From: Meiothermus sp.
GTDB lineage: Bacteria; Deinococcota; Deinococci; Deinococcales; Thermaceae
NCBI RefSeq assembly: GCF_026004055.1
Contig: NZ_BPIJ01000001.1
Location: 930,001 to 994,000, forward strand
DNA: 64,000 nucleotides
Direction: 5' to 3'
Under the pieces are notes generated by a model. It was given only the letters and a program-made list of their open reading frames with translations. It was not told where the DNA came from and searched no databases. The position numbers were made by a program, and so were the translations under genes. Positions 16,857 to 25,323 of this stretch are shown here, in pieces (position 1 is the stretch's first letter; each line of letters opens with the position of its first letter).

Positions 16857-17993
16857 TTACCCTTCTCGGTAAAAGCGGCTGTTCAGGTAGTAGTCGGTGT
16901 AGAGGATTTTGACATAGGCCACCAAAGGCACCGCCAGCAAAGCCCCCCCAAGGCCAAAAAGCGAAGCGCCGATCAGCACTGCGGCAATGCCCGTCACCGG
17001 GTGCAAGCTGGTGGTGCGGCCCATAATGACCGGCCAAACCACCCCCTGTACCTGGTTGCATACCCACAGGGCCAGCGTCACGACTGCCAGGGCCAGCCAG
17101 CCCAGCGGCAGCGCCAGCACCAGGGCCGGGATGGCCGAAATAATCACCCCTAGCACCGGCACAAAGCTAAAGAGGAAGGCCAGAAAGCCCAGAGACATGG
17201 CCTGGGTCAAAACCTCGAGGCCAAACCCCTGGAAGATGCCAAACGCAAGGTACATGGCCACCGTCACCAACAGCCCGTTGAACAAGGCCCCCAGGATGGT
17301 GCCGCGCACATAGCCGCCAAAGGCCAGGTCGGCTTTCTGGGCTAGCTCGAGGGTCAGTGGCTGATGTGGCACAGGCACTGCGCGCAACACTGCGGCCCCG
17401 ATGCGGGGCAGGTCGTAGAGCAGGTAAATCGAGAGGGTGATCACCGTAAGGAGCTGAAACGCACCGCCCAGGAGCCGGGTAAAGAACCCCAGCAAGTTAC
17501 CTCCCTGGGTCAGCACGCCCTGGAGGGCCTGGAGCAAGGTTTGAACGAAGGCTTGAAGCAGGGTTTGCAGGTTGAGCGTGGCCTGGCCCAGGGCCTCGAG
17601 CAAAACCGGGGGCAGCTCCACCCGGCCTATGTGCTCGGGCAGGGCCTGGGCCCAGCCGAGGATGGGCTGCAAAAGCGTCGGCAATCCGGCGGCAAACCGG
17701 GCCAACTGCCCCACCATGTTGGCCAGCAGTACCGTCGCCAGGCCCATCAAAAACAGCATCCCCACAAAAACGGCCACCACCCCCAAAGCCCGAGTCAGGC
17801 GGCGCACCTCAAACCAGCGCACCACCGGGCTGACCACATACGAAAACACAAACGCCGCCACCACCGTACCCACAGCAGTTCGGGCTCCGTTCAAAACCCA
17901 GCTCAGCAGCACCAGGCCCAGCCCCACCAGGCCCACATACACCACCAGTCGCACCCAGGGGTTCTGCCAGGCCCAGTTCAAGGTTGCGCCCAT
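16857..17993 (-). CDS. AI-2E/PerM family transporter, paralogue 1
   Basis: 378-residue membrane protein with about eight helices and the central amphipathic region ALPEHIGRVELPPVLLEALGQATLNLQTLLQ that marks the AI-2E (TqsA/YdiK/PerM) family. Conserved patches are YLLYDLPRI, FVPVLGVIISAIPA and IMGRTTSLHPV. Members export small molecules or act as Na+/H+ antiporters; the substrate cannot be told. It lies 4 bp downstream of paralogue 2 and shares its exact C-terminal YLNSRFYREG, so the pair arose by tandem duplication. Confidence 0.88.
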   Translation of the reverse strand: MGATLNWAWQNPWVRLVVYVGLVGLGLVLLSWVLNGARTAVGTVVAAFVFSYVVSPVVRWFEVRRLTRALGVVAVFVGMLFLMGLATVLLANMVGQLARFAAGLPTLLQPILGWAQALPEHIGRVELPPVLLEALGQATLNLQTLLQAFVQTLLQALQGVLTQGGNLLGFFTRLLGGAFQLLTVITLSIYLLYDLPRIGAAVLRAVPVPHQPLTLELAQKADLAFGGYVRGTILGALFNGLLVTVAMYLAFGIFQGFGLEVLTQAMSLGFLAFLFSFVPVLGVIISAIPALVLALPLGWLALAVVTLALWVCNQVQGVVWPVIMGRTTSLHPVTGIAAVLIGASLFGLGGALLAVPLVAYVKILYTDYYLNSRFYREG

Positions 17994-17997
17994 ATCT

Positions 17998-19104
17998 CTA
18001 ACCTTCGCGGTAGAACCGGCTGTTCAGATAAAACTCGGTGTATAAAACCTTCAAGAAAGCCGTCAGTGGAACCGCCAGCAGCGCCCCCACCAACCCGTAG
18101 AGGCTCGAGCCCACCAGAATGGCTCCAATCACACTCACGGGATGCAGGCTGGTGGCCTGACCCAGAATGCGAGGGCTAAGGAGATGGGCCTCGATCTGGT
18201 TGGCCACCACCACCACCCCCAACACTGCAATCACCTGCGGCCAGCCCACCGTAAGGGCCAGGAGCATCGCCGGAACAGTGGAAATGATTACCCCGGCAAA
18301 GGGAATCAGGTTAAACACGCCCGCCAGCAGACCCAACGAACCTGCCAGAGGGACGCCAAAAATCCAGAGCCCCACCCCTATCAGCAAGCCCACCCAAAAG
18401 GCTACCTGAAGCTGCCCACGCAGATAACCCCCTACCGCCCGGTCGAGCTTGGTCAGGATGTCCGCGGCCAGGGGCTGGTAGGGCAGCGGCACCGCCTGAA
18501 ACAAGGCCCTGGATATTTGAGGCAGGTCGTAGAGCAGGTAAACCGAGATAATTAGTGCTGCAAAAAGCTGGAGTGCTCCCCCCACCAGCGAAGCAAAAAA
18601 CCCTACCAGGCTACCCCCTTGCGAAAGCAAGGCTCGCAACCCCTGCAAGAGGGTTTGGGTAAAGCCCTCGAGCAAGGTTTGCAGGTTCTGGGCGGCCTGG
18701 GCAAAAGCCCCTTCCAGCGCCGGGGGGATCTGAATCCGGCCCACGCTCGAGGGCAGGTTCTCGATCCAGGCCAGCAAGGGCGCCAGAATGCGGGGGAGTT
18801 CGGTGGCAAAGCGGGCCAGCACGTTCACCATGTCGGCAATCAAAAACGAGGCCAGCCCCAAAAACAGAATGAGCCCCAGGTACACCAGCAGCACCCCCAC
18901 AAAGCGGGGCACCCAGCGCTCCAGACGCCGCACGATGGGCGAGGTCAGGTAGGCAAACACAAAAGCCAGCACCAGGGTGACCAATGCAGCCCTGGCCCCG
19001 CCGAACACTGCCCCCAAAAGCTGAATTAGCAGGTAGATCAGAATCGCATAGGTCGCGATTCGCACCCACAGCAGCTTCCAGATTTCGGCGAGGTCGCGGC
19101 GCAT
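17998..19104 (-). CDS. AI-2E/PerM family transporter, paralogue 2
   Basis: 368 residues from the ATG at 19104 (a GTG two codons earlier is equally possible). Same architecture as its neighbour: N-terminal helix pair, SSVGRIQIPPALEGAFAQAAQNLQTLLEG central region, YLLYDLPQI, LIPFAGVIISTVPA, ILGQATSLHPV. TATTGT lies 7 nt before the ATG and no Shine-Dalgarno is present, so the message may be leaderless. It is cotranscribed with paralogue 1. The M23-like gene precedes it on the same strand with a short gap. Confidence 0.88.
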   Translation of the reverse strand: MRRDLAEIWKLLWVRIATYAILIYLLIQLLGAVFGGARAALVTLVLAFVFAYLTSPIVRRLERWVPRFVGVLLVYLGLILFLGLASFLIADMVNVLARFATELPRILAPLLAWIENLPSSVGRIQIPPALEGAFAQAAQNLQTLLEGFTQTLLQGLRALLSQGGSLVGFFASLVGGALQLFAALIISVYLLYDLPQISRALFQAVPLPYQPLAADILTKLDRAVGGYLRGQLQVAFWVGLLIGVGLWIFGVPLAGSLGLLAGVFNLIPFAGVIISTVPAMLLALTVGWPQVIAVLGVVVVANQIEAHLLSPRILGQATSLHPVSVIGAILVGSSLYGLVGALLAVPLTAFLKVLYTEFYLNSRFYREG

Positions 19105-19122
19105 GGGCACTACAATACCGCA

Positions 19123-19836
19123 TCAGGGCAGGCTAAACTCGAGCTTCCCCCTGGCCCGCACCGCGGCGGGGGTCAGGCCCTGGCCAAAATATTTGTCCCT
19201 GTCGGGCTCGCCGTCCCACAGCTCAAACAACAACCGCGCCCCTACGCTCCCTCCGCGCAGGGATGCCTCGGTGCCGCTGTTGCCCACCTGCCCAATCCAC
19301 TGCCCCTTATACACCTTGCTGCCCACCTTTAGGCCCGGCGCAATGGCGGAAAGATGAGCATACACGGTAGTGAACCCCCCCGGGTGACGAATCCAAACCT
19401 CCCGCCCGCGCAACTTGTCCATCTGCTCCGGGCTGGCGCCACCCGCCACCGCTCGTATTAGGGCCTCGAACTCGGCCCGGGTCATCTCTTGGTAGTTCGT
19501 CTCAGCCTTGACCACCTCACCCCCGGCCGCTGCCACCACCCCCATACCAAACCGCACCGGCACGCAGGCATCGCCATCGGTGAAAACAAAACCGGGGCTG
19601 GTGCCTTTGCGGTATTCGCGGGGCGCACCGGGCAGGTTGCGGTCGGTTTTGGGTAAGCAAGCACCCGGCAAGGGCAGCATGAAGCCCTCGGGGCCCTTCT
19701 GCAGGTCTTGCTTGAGCCTGGCAATTTCGGCCTGCAAGCCCGCGACCTGCCTGCGAGCACTGGATAGCTGGACGCTCTGCCAAAAAGCCAGGAGCGTCAC
19801 CAGGGCCAGCACAATCCAGCCGGGCTTGATCGGCAT
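19123..19836 (-). CDS. Degenerate LytM/M23 domain protein (probable pseudoenzyme)
   Basis: 237 residues: N-terminal membrane anchor (residues 7-24), a coiled coil (SARRQVAGLQAEIARLKQDL), then an M23 (LytM) domain. VYAHLSAIAPGLKVGSKVYKGQWIGQVGNSG is clearly M23. However, the first zinc site (normally HxGxD) reads YRKGTSPGFVF and the final HxH reads ARLLFEL, so three of the four usual zinc/catalytic residues are missing. Like EnvC or NlpD, it probably regulates a wall amidase rather than cutting peptidoglycan (inference). Confidence 0.8.
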   Translation of the reverse strand: MPIKPGWIVLALVTLLAFWQSVQLSSARRQVAGLQAEIARLKQDLQKGPEGFMLPLPGACLPKTDRNLPGAPREYRKGTSPGFVFTDGDACVPVRFGMGVVAAAGGEVVKAETNYQEMTRAEFEALIRAVAGGASPEQMDKLRGREVWIRHPGGFTTVYAHLSAIAPGLKVGSKVYKGQWIGQVGNSGTEASLRGGSVGARLLFELWDGEPDRDKYFGQGLTPAAVRARGKLEFSLP

Positions 19837-19950
19837 GGGTTTATTCTATCGCGGCCATCTCCACTTTGGCCGCCAGTCCTAGCAGTAAAAAACGGTGCGT
19901 AGCGCTCCCGACAGATAGGAATCCCCTCTTTCTGAAAAAGTCCCTATGAC

Positions 19951-19978
19951 AAAAAAGGGACACAGCAAGCTGTGTCCC
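19951..19978 (-). terminator. Intrinsic terminator of rpmB
   Basis: On the minus strand GGGACACAG, loop CTTG, CTGTGTCCC, then TTTTTT: a perfect 9-bp stem and T-run 16 nt after the rpmB stop. Confidence 0.93.
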
Positions 19979-19993
19979 CCAAAGCTATTTTGC

Positions 19994-20290
19994 TTACAGC
20001 AGGCTCAAAAGACGGGCCTTGATCTGTTTGGCGGTGAGACCCTCGAGCTTCATGCCCTTGGAGCGCTCGACCAGCTCGTAGACCTTGTGGGTGTGGCTGT
20101 TGGCCACCCGGAAGGTGATGGGCTGTCCGGCCACCATTACGGTCACCTTACGCAGGTTGGGTTCTTGCCAGTGCTTGGTGTAGCCGGTAATCTTCTTACC
20201 CACCCCACCCTCACGCTTGGCCTTACCACGGGTAATGATGCTGTAGGCCACCGTGGGGCGCTTGCCGCTAATTTCGCAGATCTTCGACAT
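19994..20290 (-). CDS. rpmB: 50S ribosomal protein L28 (bL28)
   Basis: 98 residues starting MSKICEISGKRPTVAYS, with GKAKREGGVGKKITGY and ITFRVANSHTHKVYELVERSKGMKLEGL, close to my memory of Thermus L28. The ATG at 20290 has AGGAG 9 nt upstream; the earlier in-frame start is not family-like. A monocistronic gene with its own terminator, divergent from lspA. Confidence 0.97.
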   Translation of the reverse strand: MSKICEISGKRPTVAYSIITRGKAKREGGVGKKITGYTKHWQEPNLRKVTVMVAGQPITFRVANSHTHKVYELVERSKGMKLEGLTAKQIKARLLSLL

Positions 20291-20393
20291 CGCAGGACTC
20301 CTAACTGCCAACACAAGGGGAGGCCCCTTGGTTCAGGGCAACGGCAACGAGTATAGCATACCCTCACGCAAGCATGCTAGACTTCCCAGCGGT

Positions 20394-20882
20394 ATGAATA
20401 TCGCCACCTGGCTGGTTCCTGCCCTTCTGGTCGCCGATCAGGCCATCAAACTGGTGGTGCTGTGGGCGGTGGGTCCCCGCATTTTCGACCCTGGGGTAGG
20501 CGCTATTTTCTTAACCAACTTGTTCTGGATTGTGGACGCCACCTTTATCAAAAACACCGGCGCCGCCTTCGGCCTCTTCCAGGGCGGCGCCCGCATTCTG
20601 GTCTGGGTAAGCCTGGGGGTGGGTATCGGAATTCTAGTCTACCTGAGCCTGTACCACCGCCGCGTCTCACTGCTAGGCCAGATTGCCTTTTCCCTGATTG
20701 CCGCAGGCGCCCTGGGCAATGCCGTAGATCGGTTGGGCCACGGCTGGGTGGTGGACTATGTGGACATCAACCGCACCGGCCTGGCCATTCTGGACAACTT
20801 TCCCATCTGGAACCTGGCCGATAGCTGTGTGGTCGTCGGGGTGCTTCTTTTACTGCTGCCCCAGCGCAGGCGGCGGTACTGA
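20394..20882 (+). CDS. lspA: Lipoprotein signal peptidase II
   Basis: 162-residue, four-helix inner-membrane aspartyl protease that removes the signal peptide from diacylglyceryl-modified prolipoproteins. The two catalytic aspartates are in GNAVDRLGHGWVVDYVD and NLADSCVV; NTGAAFGLF is the third family motif. TAGACT lies 10 nt before the ATG and no Shine-Dalgarno is evident. Several predicted lipoproteins in this window are its substrates; Lgt is encoded at 47.5 kb. Confidence 0.96.
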   Translation: MNIATWLVPALLVADQAIKLVVLWAVGPRIFDPGVGAIFLTNLFWIVDATFIKNTGAAFGLFQGGARILVWVSLGVGIGILVYLSLYHRRVSLLGQIAFSLIAAGALGNAVDRLGHGWVVDYVDINRTGLAILDNFPIWNLADSCVVVGVLLLLLPQRRRRY

Positions 20883-21288
20883 ATACACCATCGCAAAGAT
20901 ACCCCAACACTTCCACGGTTTCCAAAGAGTGATAGCCCTCAAGCCCCTCCCTACCGCATCCCCTGGTTGCGTGAAGGGTCAGGTCAGCAACCTCACCTGG
21001 GCTCCCCTACAAGGCATGGGAGGGACAGAGCGAGCCCAGGCTGAGACTCCTGGAGCGAGCCTCACAAATATCGGGCCTGTAAAGAACGCGTTAATTCGCC
21101 GACCGTGCAGGTACGGGCTTTTATGTGACACAGTGCTCAAAAGTGTTTAGAGCGGTTCCCACGAATACCCCCAGCAGCGGTGGGTGCAGTTGGGGGTAAA
21201 ACACGGGCCGCCGCGAGGGCAGTGCTTTTGAGAGACGCGATAGAAACCCCCCTCCTGATGGGAGAGGGGCGGCTTAGGGCCAAAAACC
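20883..21288. repeat. Gap holding decayed B-like and E/F-like repeat fragments
   Basis: About 20939-21010 resembles the core of MITE B (GTGAAGGG.CAGGTCAGC, CACCTGGGCTCCCCTAC) but with many changes. 21146-21243 (AGAGCGGTTCCCACGAATACCC ... ACACGGGCCGCCGCGAGGGCAGTG) matches, in reverse, the insert within element E3 at about 51199-51282. No gene is credible here. Confidence 0.6.
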
Positions 21289-22335
21289 TCAACCAATGCC
21301 CTCGGCCACTTCAATCCGCAGCAAGGAGCGCACGTGCTCGAAGTGGTTGACAATGGTGGCCACCGATGAACCGGCAAAAAGCAGTCCCAGGGCCAGATTC
21401 CCCCGCTCACTCAGCACCAGCGAGCCGGAGTCGCCCGGCGCCGAGATGTTGGTGGTAACGATCTGGTCAATGAAGCGGGCCACCCGTCCACCCCCATAGT
21501 TCACATCTACAGTGGCTCCCAGTACGGTAATGCGCCCGGTGGTCATGTTGGTGGTGCGCCCGGTTTTCTTGACCCGCTGCCCCACCTGGGTTTTGGAGCG
21601 GGGCTGCCAGCCCTGCACATAGCCGTTCCAGTAGATTTCCCGGTCGAGGTCGTGGAACTGGCCCTCGGCAATGGCCGCGTCTACTAGGTTGCGGTGCAAA
21701 GCCCGAGGCACCGGGGGCTCGAAGGTGATGGGCACAAAGCGGCTGAGCCGGGCGATCAGGTCGGCGGGCAGGGTGCCTCCATCAAACACCCCGGGCTGGA
21801 GGATAGGGTCGCCCAGGTTGGCGTTGTTGGAATTGGCCAGCACATGGTTGTTGCTAAGAATGTAAAAACGCGGTGGGATGCCCAGTCCGTGCGCGGGAGG
21901 GCTGACGGTCGCGCCCGGCAGAAAGTCGTAGACGGCAGTGGCCATGGTACCCGCCGTCACTTTGAAGTGCCCCACACTATAACCGCCCTCGGCGGGCCGG
22001 ATGCGCTTGGTGAGGGTCTGGATCCCCGGTTCCTCGGCATTGCCGGCAAACACCTCGCCAATGGCCAGTACGTCGGTCTGCATATCGCCTAGCTTGGCCG
22101 GAATCAGGTCGGCTCGGCTAAGCTGACTGCGCTCCAATTTTTGGCTGACCAAGACCACCAGGGCCGGCTCGCCGGTGGGCTCGCCGTTCTTCCACTTGAC
22201 CCCCACCCCCAGGCCCCGCACGTTTTGGCGCATGGCCTCGGGCGCTAAAAAGGCGTCTTGAGCGGCTTGCTTGGCCTTTTCGGCTTCGGCCTGAGCGCTG
22301 GCCGAAAGCATGGCTTTGGCTTCGTTAATAGGCAT
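21289..22335 (-). CDS. Trypsin-like (S1 fold) serine protease with N-terminal accessory domain
   Basis: 348 residues, no signal peptide. The triad is visible: His164 in YILSNNHVLA, Asp219 in LVDAAIAEG, Ser303 in SAPGDSGSLVLS. Residues 35-95 (NVRGLGVGVKWKNGEPTGEPALVVLVSQKL) form a separate domain that recurs as the small protein encoded just upstream at 22447. The ATG at 22335 follows GGGGGATGAT. Similar cytoplasmic S1 proteases exist in many bacteria with unknown targets. Confidence 0.85.
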   Translation of the reverse strand: MPINEAKAMLSASAQAEAEKAKQAAQDAFLAPEAMRQNVRGLGVGVKWKNGEPTGEPALVVLVSQKLERSQLSRADLIPAKLGDMQTDVLAIGEVFAGNAEEPGIQTLTKRIRPAEGGYSVGHFKVTAGTMATAVYDFLPGATVSPPAHGLGIPPRFYILSNNHVLANSNNANLGDPILQPGVFDGGTLPADLIARLSRFVPITFEPPVPRALHRNLVDAAIAEGQFHDLDREIYWNGYVQGWQPRSKTQVGQRVKKTGRTTNMTTGRITVLGATVDVNYGGGRVARFIDQIVTTNISAPGDSGSLVLSERGNLALGLLFAGSSVATIVNHFEHVRSLLRIEVAEGIG

Positions 22336-22446
22336 ATCATCCCCCTGCGATAGTAATAGTCCCCTGCAAATGCCAACGTAATGAAGAATGTCAGAGGTAG
22401 CTCTGAACCGAGTGGCCTCGAGACTGCACCGACCGGAAAAACCTTG

Positions 22447-22677
22447 TTACTGGGCCTGCACCGAGCCCACTTCCCGCACCCGCACCGGCACCCCCTCGAG
22501 GTTCTTGGGCACCCGCTCGTGCGGCTCTAGGGCGGCCAGCGGCAGTTTACGGCTAACCAACACCACCACCACCGCGCGGCCCTGCTCCTCCCCCCGCCCC
22601 ACCCCCACCACGTTGGGTAGGGTCATCAGGTGGGGGGTATGTTTCTCGATGAGCTTTTGCAAGGTCTCCTCGGTCAT
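22447..22677 (-). CDS. Small protein homologous to the N-terminal domain of the adjacent protease
   Basis: 76 residues from the ATG at 22677, chosen for the GGAGGGGAT box. LPNVVGVGRGEEQGRAVVVVLVSRKLPLAALEPHERVPKNLEGVPVRVREVG aligns along its length with residues about 38-95 of the protease at 21289 (NVRGLGVGVKW ... LVVLVSQKLERSQLSRADLIPAKLGDMQTDVLAIGEV). It may be a free inhibitor or propeptide-like partner (inference). Both genes are on the minus strand, 111 bp apart. Confidence 0.75.
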   Translation of the reverse strand: MTEETLQKLIEKHTPHLMTLPNVVGVGRGEEQGRAVVVVLVSRKLPLAALEPHERVPKNLEGVPVRVREVGSVQAQ

Positions 22678-22832
22678 ATCCCCTCCCTTCTCCCGGGTTC
22701 TGTCTGCAAACCAGGGCCGTAATTCGGTGCTACCGGAGAACACCGTCCATACAGCCTAAACACCCGGGCGTTACACTGGCGTTACGGCCAGATGAACAAC
22801 GGGTGAGTCCGCTCTTGAGCTCGAGACCGATT

Positions 22833-23984
22833 TTAGAGAATCGCGGCGATGCGCTCGAGGGCTTTACGAATGTTGTCTTCGCTGGTGGCGTAGCTAAAGC
22901 GCACGTGGTGGGGGGCTGCAAAATCGGTGCCGGGCACCACGGCTACCCGGGCTTCGTTGAGCAGCTTGAGGGCGGCCTGGTTCTCGTCGGGGTCGATGCG
23001 AGAGACGTCGGAGAGCACATAGAAGGCCCCGTTCACCTTGGGAGTGGGCAGGCCCAGCGCGTTCAGGCCATCCACAATGATTCCGCGGCGGGCGCGGTAG
23101 GCTTCACGGGCCATGGAGATAAATCGCTGGGCCTCTTCTACATTGTTTAGGGCCTCGACCATGGCCCACTGGGCAATGGTGTCGGGGCTGGTGGTGGACT
23201 GGCTGGAAACGTCGATGATGCCTTTGATGACATCCTTGGGGCCCCCGGCGTAGCCAATGCGCCAGCCGGTCATGGCGTAGGCTTTGGCCGCGCCGTTGAC
23301 GGTGATGGTGCGGTCGGGGGCCACGTGGGCCGGCGAGAAGTGCTCGCCTTCGTAGATCAGGTGCTCGTAAATTTCGTCGGAAACGATATAAAGGTCGTGC
23401 TTGTTGGCTAGTTCGGCAATGGCAACCAGCACCTCTTTGGGATAAACCGCTCCGGTGGGGTTGCCCGGCGAGTTGAGCACGATGGCCTTGGTACGGGGGG
23501 TGATCTTGTGTTCGACCTCGGCGGGGTCGGGGATGAAGCCCGACTCGGGGCCGGTGTTGACCTCGACCGGCACTCCTTCAGCAAAGCGCACCATCTCGGG
23601 ATAGCTGACCCAGTACGGCCCAATCACGATCACCTCGTCGCCCGGGTCGAGGATGGCCTGAAACAGGTTGAAGAGGGCCTGCTTGCCGCCTACCGTTACC
23701 ACGGTCTGGTCGGGGGGAATCTCGAGGCCGTTTTCGCGCTTGAACTTGGCGCTGATGGCTTCGCGCAGCTCGGGGATGCCCGCAGGCGGGGCGTATTTGG
23801 TTTTCCCGGCAGCCAAGGCCCGAATAGCGGCATCTTTGACAAACTGAGGGGTATCGAAATCGGGCTCGCCGGCGGTCATGGCGATCAGGTCTACGCCCTG
23901 ACGACGCAGCTCGAGGGCTTTGGCATTCACCGCCACCGTGGAGGAGGGTTTCATGGTTTTGACGCGCTTGGACAGGCCTCGCAT
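22833..23984 (-). CDS. aspC: Aspartate aminotransferase (PLP fold type I)
   Basis: 383 residues. The pyridoxal-phosphate lysine is in GAAKAYAMTGWRIGYAGG; SPGNPTGAVYP binds substrate carboxylate and cofactor; FAAPHHVRFSYATSEDNI holds the C-terminal Arg. The sequence matches closely what I recall of the Thermus thermophilus AspAT (MRGLS start, KYAPPAGIPELRE, SQSTTSPDTIAQWA). It transaminates aspartate and 2-oxoglutarate, and possibly aromatic amino acids or prephenate in this clade. The ATG at 23984 is the family start. Confidence 0.95.
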   Translation of the reverse strand: MRGLSKRVKTMKPSSTVAVNAKALELRRQGVDLIAMTAGEPDFDTPQFVKDAAIRALAAGKTKYAPPAGIPELREAISAKFKRENGLEIPPDQTVVTVGGKQALFNLFQAILDPGDEVIVIGPYWVSYPEMVRFAEGVPVEVNTGPESGFIPDPAEVEHKITPRTKAIVLNSPGNPTGAVYPKEVLVAIAELANKHDLYIVSDEIYEHLIYEGEHFSPAHVAPDRTITVNGAAKAYAMTGWRIGYAGGPKDVIKGIIDVSSQSTTSPDTIAQWAMVEALNNVEEAQRFISMAREAYRARRGIIVDGLNALGLPTPKVNGAFYVLSDVSRIDPDENQAALKLLNEARVAVVPGTDFAAPHHVRFSYATSEDNIRKALERIAAIL

Positions 23985-24056
23985 ACCAGTAGATTGTCCA
24001 GGCTCCAGGGCCTGGGGTCAAGGGTAGAGCAAGCTCTGATTCAAAACCCGGTTGGC

Positions 24057-24587
24057 TTAGACCCGCTCCAACCAGGACCCGCTATACCCCGGAGGCAAGA
24101 CCGGCCACTCTTGCCGGCGCATGTGTCGCTCGACCTGTCGCACTGCCCGACGGGCCTGCTCTACCCACTCACTGGGATAGAGCGGGGCTTTGGCGGCAAA
24201 TTCCTCGAGGTCGAAGGTCTGGCAGTGGTGGTCGGCTTTGCACTTAACGTCTATTTCCAGGTCGTACTGCCAGATGCGGCCCGGCTCGAAGCGGGGTGGG
24301 GTCTGGATGTTCCAGTAGTATTCCAGCACCCGTCCCTCGGCGTCTAAGTCGGGCCCCCCCGAGTACCAGCGCCCCACAAAAAAAGCCACATAGGCCTGGT
24401 GGTCTACCTGCAATACCCGGTTCTTGCTGACGTGATGAAAGGCAAAACCCAGCGGCATGTGAACCAGCAGACCATCCTCGCGCACCTCGCACACCTGGGC
24501 CTCCCACCAGTAGTGCAGGGCGTGGGCCGGGTATTTCCAGAACTCCAGACGCAAGGTCTGGCCGACTTGATAGCGGTTTACAGCCAT
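24057..24587 (-). CDS. DUF402 protein
   Basis: 176 residues from the ATG at 24587 (AGGA upstream). DUF402 fold: EYYWNIQTPPRFEPGRIWQYDLEIDVKC is the core, where acidic residues bind metal in the nucleoside-phosphate phosphatases of this family (Ntdp). The C-terminal ARRAVRQVERHMRRQEWP is helical. Substrate not determinable. It precedes aspC on the same strand but with a 70-bp gap, so it is probably not translationally coupled. Confidence 0.8.
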   Translation of the reverse strand: MAVNRYQVGQTLRLEFWKYPAHALHYWWEAQVCEVREDGLLVHMPLGFAFHHVSKNRVLQVDHQAYVAFFVGRWYSGGPDLDAEGRVLEYYWNIQTPPRFEPGRIWQYDLEIDVKCKADHHCQTFDLEEFAAKAPLYPSEWVEQARRAVRQVERHMRRQEWPVLPPGYSGSWLERV

Positions 24588-24728
24588 TCGTCCATTCCTC
24601 ACCCGGCTGGCACCTTCCCCTGCAGTTTACCGCGCCGCCCCAAGGTAAGAAGCAAGTGAGCGCAGTCTCTCGGGGCATTAACGCCCTCTTGTCCTAGCCT
24701 CAGAACCGCCGGTGCTAGGCTAGCGGGC

Positions 24729-25193
24729 ATGAAGCGGCTAAACCTGGGCTTTCTGGTATGGGGCAGCACACTGCTAGCGGCCTGTGCGCCCAGCGCCGGC
24801 ACCCCCTCCGAGGCCAGCGTGCCCATCAAGCCGGGCGAAACCTATGTGCTGGAGGTAAAAGGCCTCCAGATTGCCAAGGGCAACCGCTTCACCCTGACGG
24901 TTGGGAACAAACTCGAGCGCCGCACCACCCTGGGCCGCGACTGGTTCTTCGTGTCCGCCCGTCCCACGGCGGCGGCCCGTGGGGCCAACTTTAACTACTA
25001 CCCCGACCGCCAAACTTTGAGCGTGGTGGTCATGCTGGACGCAGTCGTTAGCCGCAACCAGGCCAGCCGGTTGGAAGTGCTCTACTGCGACCTGAAGCCA
25101 GGCCAGGGCGGCTGGACGGGCTCGGCCAACTACGACCCCGGCCTCAAGGAAAAAACACTCAAGGACGGAACCTGCACGCTCCGGCGAACTTGA
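24729..25193 (+). CDS. Small lipoprotein of unknown function
   Basis: 154 residues. Signal MKRLNLGFLVWGSTLLAAC with lipobox LAAC. The mature domain (GETYVLEVKGLQIAKGNRFTLTVGNKLERR ... LSVVVMLDAVVSRNQASRLEVLYC) looks like a beta-sandwich with two late cysteines. No family recognised. TAGGCT lies 8 nt before the ATG, suggesting a leaderless message. Confidence 0.75.
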   Translation: MKRLNLGFLVWGSTLLAACAPSAGTPSEASVPIKPGETYVLEVKGLQIAKGNRFTLTVGNKLERRTTLGRDWFFVSARPTAAARGANFNYYPDRQTLSVVVMLDAVVSRNQASRLEVLYCDLKPGQGGWTGSANYDPGLKEKTLKDGTCTLRRT

Positions 25194-25254
25194 GGGCCCG
25201 CTAGAAGGCGCGCTAGCGTGCCACCCACTCAAGTTTCGCCACGCCTCCTCCGGG

Positions 25255-25290
25255 TCTCCCCACGATGCCAAAGCGTGGGGAGATTTCGTT
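25255..25290 (+). terminator. Probable terminator after the 24729 lipoprotein
   Basis: TCTCCCCACG, 9-nt loop, CGTGGGGAGA, then TTTCGTT: a perfect 10-bp stem with a weak T-run, 60 bp after the stop. Confidence 0.5.
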
Positions 25291-25323
25291 GCGCGCCGGG
25301 TCTTGGGCTGGCGCCTGCTCTAC

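Noticed and set aside
19994-20314. Longer L28 starting at 20314
   Set aside because: The extra residues are not in the family, and AGGAG precedes the ATG at 20290.
22388-22759. Plus-strand frame opposite the small protease-domain homologue
   Set aside because: Its composition is that of an antisense shadow, while the minus-strand frame has a ribosome site and a homologue next door.
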